A stretch of 64,000 nt of DNA from Magnolia sinica (Eukaryota; Streptophyta; Magnoliopsida; Magnoliales; Magnoliaceae). Under the pieces are notes generated by a model. The model was not told the origin of the DNA, did no database searches, and saw only the letters and a program-made list of their open reading frames with translations. Positions 14,318 through 24,413 of the stretch are shown here, in pieces. Location: NCBI RefSeq assembly GCF_029962835.1, contig NC_080577.1, positions 5,890,001 through 5,954,000 on the forward strand. Direction: 5' to 3'. Both the position numbers and the translations under genes were made by a program. Each line of letters begins with the position of its first letter. Position 1 is the stretch's first letter.

Positions 14318-14914
14318 GCAATAAAAAAGTAAGAGAAAGTGCGTTTCCAACCTACCGATTTTTATTTTTATTTTTACAAAATCTCCAAATCATTTTCTCA
14401 CCTTAATAAGGTTTTTCGGAAAACCCTCTTTCCTGTGATTATGGAAAACTCTCTTTCCCATGATTGTGACGGTTAAACAATAAATAAATAAATAAAGTAG
14501 GAGAAAGTGTGCTTCCATCCTACAGAATTTTTCCATAAAACTTCCTTTCACCTTGATGAGTCACTTTTGCTTTATTTTTTTTCGTAAAATTCACTCAGTA
14601 TATCATGTGAACCCCCTCATCCTGATTGGGCTCATCATATGAATGGATTGGATGATTTATACAGAATATTATGGCCCCACATAAAATATGGTAGATTTTA
14701 ATGGTGGGCATTCCCATTCCAACCGTTCCTTGTGTTGTAACCCACCTATGTTTTGGATTAGTCTGACTTTTTTGGAATGGTTGTGAACTTGAAGGACTAC
14801 ACCTTATGGACGGAGTGGATGAGCCCTCCATCATGCTGGAACGCCTAAGTGATGTATAACCTTATTTTACAACAGTCCAGAGGAACTGACCTCTTTGCTT
14901 GGCAGTTGTGTAAG

Positions 14915-14915
<1 letters not shown>
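14318..14915. other. Intergenic with degraded repeat phrases
   Basis: No gene is seen. The stretch 14590-14838 has phrases such as TTTTAATGGTGGGCATTC and GGACGGAGTGGATGAG that belong to the same broad class as the palindromic elements, but end repeats could not be defined. Confidence 0.4.

Positions 14916-14945
<30 letters not shown>
14916..14945. repeat. (GT)n microsatellite
   Basis: About 15 GT units directly abut the left end of the solo LTR at 14946. Confidence 0.9.
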
Positions 14946-14951
<6 letters not shown>

Positions 14952-15698
14952 GGGTGAATTTGAACCGAGCCGCTTCGAGGTCAAACTTAAAGGCACTAAT
15001 GAGCAAAGCCTCGGACTGATAGCGTCCGACCCGAGATGATTTCAAGGGCTCCTGCAGAGTTACAACACCAACCTGAGACTTGGAAGAAGTTGTCACACAT
15101 CCGACAAGCAGGATCTCGGAATGATAGCAATACATCCGAGCCAAACTGCCTGTGAATCCTTTTGCGAGAGTTCTCATGTTAACTCGGCATACAGAAAAGA
15201 CCGTCACCAACCCATCCAGCATACCTCCGACCCGATCCTCTTTACTTTGCGCGTCAATAATTGGCTCATCCGTGAGCTCGGATCGTTGAACAAAATCTGA
15301 GCTGCGAGGTCAGCTTGGATGATAGCTCAGTCAGTAATGACATTAATGGACAAAATTCATTAACACATGATAGGAGTAATGCCTAACGCACGATCTCCGG
15401 GTAACGGCCGACGACCGCACATGTGTAGCTCTCGCGTAGTGACGATGACCATGCCGAGCTTATCAGACATGTTCTGCATGACCCTAAGGTATAAATATGA
15501 ATCATTTCTACAGAAATAAGTACGTAATATCTAGTACTCTCACTCTACTCTACACTACTTAGACCCGGTTTCCTAGCCTAACTTTGGCATTAGAGGGTTC
15601 CCTGCTCTAGCCAGGGTCTCCTTTGTCTTCTATTTATGCAGGACTAGGGTTCGCTCCGAGCACACGAGGCTCGGCGGAGGGCGATCAAATTTTAGCAT

Positions 15699-15703
<5 letters not shown>
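14946..15703 (+). mobile_element. Solo LTR, Ty3/gypsy-like (fossil), copy 1
   Basis: 758 bp from TGTTATGGGTGAATTTGAAC to TTTAGCATCAACA, so it has TG...CA ends. A TATAAATA box lies at about 15491. The 3' part (TTTGGCATTAGAGGGTTCCC, then CCAGGGTCTCCTTTG) matches the two related copies at 19678-20340 and 48286-49034, which lie in the opposite orientation. No internal coding region is attached. Microsatellites sit on both sides ((GT)n left, (TA)n right), which hides any target duplication. The Ty3 assignment rests on the general look of the 3' end. Confidence 0.7.

Positions 15704-15790
<87 letters not shown>
15704..15790. repeat. (TA)n(GA)n compound microsatellite
   Basis: An AT run (15704-15740) passes directly into a GA run (15741-15790) at the right edge of the solo LTR. 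Confidence 0.95.
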
Positions 15791-15791
<1 letters not shown>

Positions 15792-16403
15792 GGTGGTGGA
15801 TGACCTGGCATAGTTTGATTTAATTGAGCCATGTGTTGTTGTTAAAGATGGGTTCAGCCAATCAAGTACACACTCAAACTAACAATTTTCAAATATGTTT
15901 TGCGTGGGCCATCTGTTACAATGGCACCTGGCCTATTCAAATCCTTCAAGGTTAGGTCATCACAGGCAATCCGTAGTTTCGGGTCACCACACAATTCGGA
16001 TCCTACATATGCAAACCATGTTGGCATCCTGAATTAGATGCCACATCATGGAAAATGTACATGCACAATACTACAAGGCCCTGCCATGAAAGATGCATTG
16101 GTGGGCCTCATCATGAAAGTTGGTCTCTTAAAAAATCCAGTTGTTCCAACCATTATATGAATCACTACCATCATATGGGCCACTTCGTGAATTTAAAGGT
16201 TTTTAGATAGTTGTCCATTATTTTCTCTAGTGGGTCCACCTAATGATAGTACAAGCATGATTTGAGGGTATGATGCGGCTCTTATTATGCTGGTTAGATG
16301 TCATATACACCACATGATGGGCTCCCACTTAAGAAAAGCAGTCGTTCACCTCAAAATTCTTATGATAGCCTACATGATAGGGATTATGTAATGTATAATT
16401 GGT

Positions 16404-16495
<92 letters not shown>

Positions 16496-17269
16496 AATGA
16501 GTGGAGCTACATTCAAGGCTTGTACAATAAGTTGTTCTACAAGGTTTGAGGAACTGGCCTTTTTGAACTTTCTATGTTGGGTAAGATTTGGTAATGATAG
16601 ATTCAACAATGTACATGCATATATTTAGCTCGTATGAAATCTTCATTACATATGTTAAATATATGAATGATAATTTATTGGTGATCATATTTTTTAAGAA
16701 TTGCATCACATGGATAATCCAATGATAAGAATGAGTAACCGTTAAGATTACGTTAGCATGAAAGCATGATCAATAATCAACTATCATAATAAATACACTT
16801 TCAAAGAATGTATATCATAATTAATTAAAAACAACAACCACTTCAATATATAGCATAATCAATTAAAAGCAACAACCACTTTATAGTTGATATAATATAA
16901 TTTTGCCACATAAGTAATAGTTATTCTCATGTTACTATTACAAAGTCTATAAATAATAAGGAGAATGCAAAGAGAAAAGGACTGATCAATCAATCAAACA
17001 AAATTAAAACAAATTAACTTTAACACAATGTTGCCTATCCAATAATTCATGATACTTATCATCTCCACAACTCATAAGCGTCGAGCCATTAACTTCTAGG
17101 AGTAGTTCAATTCATTCTAACTCTAACTTAGATCGACAAGTAATAATCAATAGTTATAATTCCCTTTCATCTAAACCCATGTTTCAGATTTAAAAGAAGA
17201 CCATAGTTGTGCGAAGGCAAGTACCAACGCTCACTGAGCTCCGAGTTCTAAGAATCATTCAAAGGATAT
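15791..17269. other. Intergenic, no gene recognised
   Basis: AT-rich apart from the long AT microsatellite at 16407-16490. The part 16080-16290 contains GGTGGGCCTCATCATGAAAG-like phrases typical of degraded palindromic repeats. A near-repeat of TTAATTAAAARCAACAACCAC occurs at 16820-16885. Confidence 0.5.
16407..16490. repeat. (AT)42 microsatellite
   Basis: 84 bp of uninterrupted AT. It can fold into a cruciform or hairpin and its copy number should be treated as uncertain in an assembly. Confidence 0.95.
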
Positions 17270-17765
17270 CAAAGTTAGATGGCCCCAAAATGATGTATTT
17301 ATTATATCAACACCGTTCATCCATTTTTCAAGATCATTTTGGACCATGATCCGAAAAAATAATCATATCCAAAGCTCAATTGGACCACACCACAAATAGT
17401 AGGATAAGGATTTTCACCGTTGAAACATTCATAGAACTCACCATAACGTTTGTTTTCCATCCAATCTGGTCATAAGGTGAGGAACACCTAGATGAAGAGG
17501 AAAAACAAATATCATATTGATCCAAAATTTCTATGACCATTAAAAGGGTTTTAATGGTAGACATTTAATCCCCACTGTTTTTTGCAGTGTAGTCCACTTG
17601 ATCTTTATATCTATCTTATTTTTACGCTCAAGCCTTAAGAAGAGCTCGCCAAATGGATGAACGGTTTGGATACAACACTTACCTTATGATGGGACCCACA
17701 GAACTTGCTGACGTCAACACATCAGCTAGATCAATGGTGTGTGGTACATCAGCCAATCCGCTTCC
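17270..17765. mobile_element. MULE-like palindromic element, copy B (left end degraded)
   Basis: The core has GGACCACACCACAAATAG, TTGTTTTCCATCCAATCTGG and TTTTAATGGTAGACATT. The right end reads TGTGGTACATCAGCCAATCC then GCTTCC, the inverse of the GGAAGCGGATTGGCTG end seen in copies N and U. The left terminus cannot be placed, so the start is approximate. Confidence 0.6.
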
Positions 17766-17794
17766 ACACCTAATCTGCTTCCCTAAAACAGGAG

Positions 17795-18185
17795 CTCTTC
17801 ATGTAGATACGATCAGAGATTCCCGCTCGGCACAATGTCATGTGACTCACGTCTGTCCATCGGAACACGTGATGATCTCGCAATGACCAATGATTCGATG
17901 TCCGCTCCCCCGCACACTGAGTTCCCCACACGTGAATAAGACAGCACGTGGCCTGCAGGTCTGGGGAGTTCCGCGTTTTTTAAGCCTTTATTTGTTTTTC
18001 ACGCTGTGGACCGTATGATTAGTGGACCGACATGGGACATGATATCCAAGCGATAGAAGCCACCTTATGGATGGGTTGGATATTAATTCCTGTGCCAGGT
18101 TAGCGCATATGGTAGACTGTAAGTGGCTATCATACACACGCGTGTGGGATTCAAATAACTCTCTGCCTACGGTTGAAGCGACCCC
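17795..18185. repeat. Tandem duplication, unit 1
   Basis: This unit matches unit 2 (about 18673-19150) in order. Shared phrases are AGATACGA..GGAGATTC or CAGAGATTC, CTGTCCATCGKRACACGTGA, CTCGCAATGACCAA, GATGTCCGCTCCCC, CACGTGGCC, ATAGAAGCCACCTTATGGAT and ACGCGTGTGGGATT. No coding frame is conserved. Several CACGTG motifs are present. Confidence 0.8.
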
Positions 18186-18194
18186 ACCAAAACT

Positions 18195-18663
18195 GTGAAC
18201 GGACTAGGTGAGACCCCGGAAATGATGTATTTTCCTTAAATCCACACCATCCAACCATTTTTACAGCTCATTTTAGAGCACGATCATAAAAATGAAGCTG
18301 ACTGGAATCTTATGCGGACCACACCACAGGAAACAGTCAGTGATTGACCCACCATTAAAAACTTTATGGATTCCACTGGAATGTTTATTTTCCATCCAAC
18401 CTGTTGATAAGATCAAATACACTCAGATGAAGAGACGAAACAAATACCATGTTGATCCAAATCTTTATTGGCCCACAAAAAGATTTTAATGGTCAATCAC
18501 CCCCGTTTCCTATACTCTGGTCCATCTGGGATTTGGATCTGCTTCATTTTTTGGATCATAAACTAAAATGACGTTTCAATAAAGATGGACGGCGTGATGT
18601 ACTAAAATACATCACAGTGGGCCCCACAGACGGTGGATCCGGGGTCTCACCTAATTCGCTCCC
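18195..18663. mobile_element. MULE-like palindromic element, copy C
   Basis: 469 bp with ends GTGAACGGACTAGGTGAG (left) and CTCACCTAATTCGCTCCC (right, inverted). Exact 9-bp target duplications ACCAAAACT lie at 18186-18194 and 18664-18672. The two halves of the core are inverse images (GGACCACACCACAGGAAAC left, CTGGTCCATCTGGGATTTGG right). It lies between the two units of a tandem duplication. Confidence 0.9.
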
Positions 18664-18672
18664 ACCAAAACT

Positions 18673-19150
18673 AACGTAGGAGTTCGTGGAGATACGAACG
18701 GAGATTCGCAGCACAAGAGACAACGTCTCGTCTGTCCATCGTGACACGTGATGCTCTCGCAATGACCAACGACCAGATGTCCGCTCCCCTGCACACCGAG
18801 GTTTGCTTATCCCAAGTTCCCAGCACGTGGCCCGCAAGTGTGAGATCCAAATCATCCATCACGTAAGTTCCACCGTTCGATGCCTTGGCCCACAAAATCC
18901 ACTGAAAATCTGGCAAGGATCACTGAAATAACTAGCCGGGTTAGAAGAAGCTGGCCACGTTTCTAAAGCCTCTACTTTTTTCTCATGCTGTTTTGGACGA
19001 CATGATTAGGGGATCGAAATAGGGCTTGATATCCACATGATAGAAGCCACCTTATGGATGGGTTGGATCTCAATTCCTGTCCCAGTTTGGCGCATTCGGT
19101 GCAGTGTAAATGGCTACTATATACACGCGTGTGGGATTAACATACCTCTC
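18673..19150. repeat. Tandem duplication, unit 2
   Basis: Partner of 17795-18185. It is about 90 bp longer because of extra sequence around 18845-18945. The overlapping minus-strand frames here (about 18556-18916) are not conserved in unit 1, so I do not call a gene. Confidence 0.8.
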
Positions 19151-19189
19151 TACTCCCAACACACGACTTCCACGTTCGAAAGCACACTG

Positions 19190-19590
19190 CGTGGTGTGCT
19201 ACACACCACCGACCTCGATGATGGTGACGTGGCAAAGTTGGCTAGCCCCACCATTATGTATGTTTTATATCCAAACCGTCCATCCATTTTGAGATATCAT
19301 TTTAAGGCCCGAGCCCAAATTAAGGTTGATTCAAACCTAAATCGGACCACACCACAAAAGGTAGTAGAGATTGATCACTTTCCATTGCACGCGTCCTAGG
19401 GCCACCGAAGTTTTGGATCAAGAGGATACTTTTATGTTTTCCTTTCATCCGGATTTGTGTGACCTTGTGAATAGGTTGGATGGAAAATAAACATTCCAGT
19501 GAGTCACACCAAAGGAAATAGATAAACAACAATATTCACCCTTATTTTTACAAGGACCACCTTGATTACGGTATGAATTCCACTTTAACT
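19190..19590. mobile_element. MULE-like palindromic element, copy D (right half degraded)
   Basis: The left half is clear (CCACCATTATGTATGTTTTA, AAACCGTCCATCCATTTTGA, CGGACCACACCACAAAAGG). The middle has TTGGATGGAAAATAAACATT. The inverse of the left end is missing, so the element is truncated and the limits are approximate. Confidence 0.65.
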
Positions 19591-19677
19591 ATTTAATTTT
19601 AAACCAAAATTTAAGCCTAAGGCTAAACAGTTAGACTTATTCGTAATTTAGGTGGGCTACACAAAAGGGAACTATAT

Positions 19678-20340
19678 TGTTGAGGTCAAAATCTGGACCT
19701 CCCTCCACTCGGTATAGCAAACCTCTAGCGAGCCTTGGTCCTACATAGAGAGTGAGCAAAGGAGACCCTGGCTAAGCCGGGCGACCTTCCGATGCCTAAG
19801 TTAGATTAAGGGAATTTGGGTCTAAGTTGATTGTAGAGAGAGGGTGTGAGATGTTGCGTACCTGTAGTAATAAAGTCTCATTATATTTATACCTGCGTGT
19901 TGGGTGATCCACGTCCGTTAATCTCGGCACGATTTACTCAATCAGTTGGATACTGTAATCGTAGAGATTTCGACTATGATTTAGGAATTATGTAGCGTAT
20001 CGTGTCTTAAAAGAGCGTATCTACAGGCGGGATATCTGGTCATGTCTGCGTATAACAGTTTCTTAGTTAGGCGTCTGTAACGTACACATATAGCCTCAGC
20101 CTCAGATCTAAGTCGAGAACTAAGGTACTTCCGACCCCAAGCCTCAGACCTTGATTAGTGAATATATGCGACCCCTTTGTCGAATTACCAAACGAGACGA
20201 CTAGAGGCCGAGGCAAGCTTCGGCTTGGACCAAGGGTGGACCCGGCCCCCTTGCTCACCAATCATAACCTCCGAGGTCTCTTCTTCAAACTCCAAAGTAG
20301 GTAGTGGACTTGATTCGTTGAGTTGGATTTTCCCGTAACA
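19678..20340 (-). mobile_element. Solo LTR, Ty3/gypsy-like (fossil), copy 2
   Basis: 663 bp from TGTTGAGGTCAAAATCTGG to TTTTCCCGTAACA on the plus strand; the LTR itself points left. It is flanked by TATAT (19673-19677) and TATAC (20341-20345), a probable 5-bp target duplication with one change. Its 3' part matches the LTRs at 14946 and 48286. There is no internal region. Divergence from the other copies is high, so this is an old insertion. Confidence 0.75.
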
Positions 20341-23300
20341 TATACTATTTCCAATCGTGTAGTCCACCTAAATGACGATTGAAGCTGATTTTTAGACGTC
20401 ACATTGGGATCCCACCTAAGCTGCTGATCCCTTGATTGTACAGTAGAACCCTACTTCAATTAAAGAAATCTAGCTGAAGCCATTCCCATGATAAAAATTA
20501 AATTAATGGGGTAGATTATTGAAAACATTTTTTAAAACAGGTACGGAGATGTAAATACCTAATTATTGGGATATATAATAAAAAAGCCGCCCACATTTTT
20601 ATAATCTCACAACCCTAAGGTGATAACATCATTAAAAAATATTTTTTTAAAAATGGTGGCTGCAGACCTACAGTATTCCAACTGGGGAGATATTTTGAAG
20701 GAATGGTCCATCCAATTCCGCAATAGATGCATGCATTTTCTAACTTCATCCTCAAGAAAAGGTCGCTATCAAATGCAGGTTCCTATTTTGCTATTTTATG
20801 CTATTTTATTCCAAGTCCAGAAGGCTTTAAACAGAATGTGGGCAAAATGGTCGGTCAGGGGCTATCCTGCTCCACGACGCAGACATCACGAGTGGGCCCA
20901 TCAGCTTTAAGATCTGACTCTGAAGTTGGAGGCTGCCTTTTTCAAGTTCACAGCAGTGCATGTCCATCTCATTAATAGGTTGCCACCACTTAAGAGATGG
21001 TGGATCATGGCCTTTGATCAACCGTCCACCCGAGAGTGTTGATGTGGATGGGCCATTGGCTAAAAGGTTGTACTGATCGACAATCCTAACCGTCCCAATT
21101 TAGGGCTTTGACATGGTTGAAGTGATCAATGGATTTCAATCCTTATGACGATATACATCCTGCACGTTCATGCATCCTGACCATCCAATCATGAAGCCCA
21201 AGGTAGACGGGACTTCCATAAAAATATAAAAGATTGGATTTTTCATTTTCTCCAATTGGAGGCCATAAAATTAGCGGTTGGAAAGAAAATGTCCAATTCT
21301 TTCAAGTTTGACCGAAATGGAGAGAGAGACCATAAGATATTGGGCAGTGATATAGTGATAGTGGTCCGCAATCAACGATCCAGACCCACCAATTGAACGG
21401 CTCCAAAAGAGCCATTGCTAAAAAAATGGATGGATCTGACAATCAATGGCCTGCAGCACACGCCCCATCAGCTGCGACCCACGCCCATCCACCATGAATC
21501 TCAAGATAGCCCACATTGCTGCATGTGAGACAACTGTAAACAGGTACGGAGAGTTCAACATGCCGATCGACAAACCGCTCAACCTCATATTTCGCATCAA
21601 AACAAACTGTTAGAAACAAAACCAACAATCCAATTTCGACTAGAAATTTTCACGTACTACGATGTCCAATAGCTGGGGATTTGTAGAACATGGCACTTCC
21701 ACAATGGCGCTCGTCAGGTAGGCCATTCGGATGATCAAAACATGCATTGAGGGGGCTCCCATTGGATCGAAAGAGTGGAAACGAGTAAACGAATTTCCGA
21801 GTGGGCCCATAGCACAAATATAAGCAATGTGGACTGGAATCCTCCACAGCACTTGCGGTACATTGCTGCTCAAAACATACGAGTTTCGTGGGCCCACTGT
21901 GTTCTATGTGTAAGATCCACTCCGTCCATCAGTTGAGCCTTCTCATTTTTACCACGTATCAAAAGAAGAAGAAGAAGAAGAAGAAGAATAAGCTTGATTG
22001 TGAATGCTAAATCCTGAGGTGGATTGTGCTTACGCAGCTGGATGAATGGTTAGATAAAACAAAATAAGGGATATATTTGACTGGAGTTACTAAATTCGAT
22101 TCCACGGTCGGCTACATCTTGTAAAAACGTTAGGATAGAAAATCTAAGAATTCTCTATTCTAAAATGACTTCTTAATCTGCCGCTGCAGATTCTAAGAGA
22201 CTACAGCTATGGAGAGGGAAAAGGTTAGACACCCTGCTCGTACAAACATCCGGTATTTACTTTATGAGATCTCACCAGCTGTTGATGATTAAGATTAGTT
22301 CTGGCATATTAATGATACCAAGTGTGTGATGTCATGTTAAATGCAATGTATATGACAAGTTGAAGTTTTGACTAGATAAATTTTCTTTAATTTAGATACG
22401 CTAAAGCGATTAACCAACTAGTATAAATTTCTGATGGCTAGGATTCAATTATGTGTAAATCTTGACTTAGTTTATGGTTGGTTTCAGACTTCAAGGTTTA
22501 ACAGGGTTGCTTGTCCAACTTAATTGGTTTGTCAACATAGGGTGGGGGTGTCTACATTGATTAAAAAGAATAAAAAAATCTCCTAGCAATGATAGAAAAC
22601 TCTGCTACGCCATGGCACACGCAACAATGACCTCAAAGTTCATGCAGCGTGTGGCCAAAGTTTTGCATCAGGCTAATTTTTAGAGTAGGATATACACACT
22701 ATGGTGTGCCCCCCTCCACGACCTAATGTTGAAATCTCCTCTCGATTATCCCCCATGGTATGTCCCACCCAAGTAGTGGATCAGGTTGAATTTTGGCTGC
22801 AGTCCTGAAAGACGGGCGCATCTGATGACTGGAGTGGATGTGACACATAAAAACAAGGTGGGCCTACGAATATCTAATTGATCACGCGCTGAACAGGTGT
22901 TGTTGACGACTCGGTCCCATTAAAGCCACCAACCTTTGTACTTCTCTCATTTTTGGAGTGGTGTGATATAAAAATCTTCCAAGTGAAGATGATTGGTGCA
23001 AAACCCTCTCACTTTTTAATACCAAAGTATCAAACGTCATTCCACCCTTTGCGGCCTCACCAACTTCCTATCCAAGAAAGCCTCTCTACTGCCGTCAACA
23101 GACCGGGTTCGGCCCTGGGCGACTTTGTACAAGCCCGATCCACACAGTAAAAACCTGGCTACGTCCGGCTCAGGCCCGTGACCGGCCAAAACAAACAACC
23201 CTGAGCTAGGCCTGGGTATGAGTCTGGCTACTCTTGTTTTGTCTAAGATATAGACTGTTCGTTTGGCATCCTTAAATGACCAGGCTACATTTACATGCAG

Positions 23301-24331
23301 CTTGAGCTCAGCCCCATCGATAAACCGGCTTAAATTTTAGGCTTAGGTCTAACCCTCGGCTAGTATTTTAGTCCAAGTTTGGGCTATGCCTGGAAACTCG
23401 ATGGGCCAAACCGGCTCATTAACACCCTTGCTATTAACGTGGCTCTTGCAAACAGAATCGCCTCAGTTGTAGCGGTGGCACAGCCAGCACCGTTCAATAG
23501 GCATGCGCCATCCAGTCGACTTAGTTGGTGGCCCACACTCGTGCTGTGAAGGTAGAATGCACACGGGTCATTGCCAACCTTTCGAAATTCCATTTTTCAG
23601 TCATTAGCGGACTATCCGCTACCTGACAAATGAGATCTCATTTTCGCGCGCCATCACTCGGACACACTAATGAACGGCCTCAATCGCTTATGCCTTCGAA
23701 AACTTTGGCACGTGTGCAGCTCTTGCCAGCGTAGATGACGACGTCACGTGGGCCCTGATGTCGGACGCGGATTGCGTGGTGATCCTTGATGTCACCAACT
23801 TGGGCTTGATTTCTCCTGCCTGTCGTTTCATTAATACTTCACCATTTACCTCGGGAGATTATACACCAGATTCGGAGTACGGTGGAGCCATCTCTCCACG
23901 GTACACGTGGCAGGAAGATGTATCGATCTAAGCCGTCCATCCTGTGGCCTCTATCATGGATGGCTATTTTTTAAAACCACACACCAGTTAGACAATCAAT
24001 GCTAACAAATTTTCAAATTTCTTCGATGAATGCTTGGCCATTAACTACTTTCATCTCACACCGTCGATTTGAAGGCCACCATAACATGGATAGAGCAATC
24101 GGATATTTGTCTATTTAAATATAATAAACATCCAAAATGTGGTCAGCTATATGGACGGACTCGATTGTTTTATTACGATGGAAAGTATAATGTGGAGAGA
24201 GATGCCTCTACCATAGTCCGGTTCTACCGGCTCTACCGCATCATCTCCCTGATTCCCCGTAACGTTTGTCTCTGTCCATTGAATAAAAATCAGAACTTCA
24301 ATGCTACAGTGCCATGTCGATGAGCCCTCTC
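20341..24331. other. Intergenic to upstream region of TAT gene 1; no gene recognised
   Basis: Small frames only, none recognised. It contains a GAA/AAG microsatellite at about 21963-21988, transposon-like GGGCCCA phrases (20897, 21803, 21890) and a GGCCC-rich repeat at 23090-23425. The last 450 bp before the TATA box include an ACACGTGGCA G-box-like motif at about 23903-23912. They are the likely promoter region of the gene at 24413. Confidence 0.5.
23090..23425. repeat. GGCCC/CCGGCTC-rich dispersed repeat
   Basis: Repeated variants of GGCTCAGGCCC, GAGCTAGGCCTGGG, CAAGTTTGGGCTATGCCTGG and AACCGGCTCATTAACACCC. Plant genomes often carry such degenerate repeats ending in AACACCCTTGC. The class is not assigned. 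Confidence 0.45.
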
Positions 24332-24339
24332 TATAAATA
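24332..24339 (+). promoter_or_regulatory. TATA box of TAT gene 1
   Basis: TATAAATA lies 81 bp upstream of the start codon. This predicts a transcription start near 24362-24370 and a leader of about 45-50 nt, most of it the (AG)n tract. Confidence 0.65.
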
Positions 24340-24376
24340 AGACAAAAGCAGAACTCAAGAAAAAAACAGCAGAAGA

Positions 24377-24378
<2 letters not shown>

Positions 24379-24410
<32 letters not shown>
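24379..24410 (+). repeat. (AG)16 tract in the 5' leader of TAT gene 1
   Basis: The AG run ends 2 bp before the ATG at 24413. GA/CT repeats at plant gene starts are known binding sites for BPC/GAGA-binding proteins; the regulatory reading here is inferred. Confidence 0.85.

Positions 24411-24412
<2 letters not shown>

Positions 24413-24413
<1 letters not shown>

Noticed and set aside
16298-16609. Open frames on both strands encoding runs of Ile-Tyr.
   Set aside because: They are translations of the (AT)42 microsatellite at 16407-16490.
18556-18916. Two overlapping minus-strand frames of 81-99 codons.
   Set aside because: They run across copy C and tandem unit 2, are not conserved in unit 1, and match no family I know.
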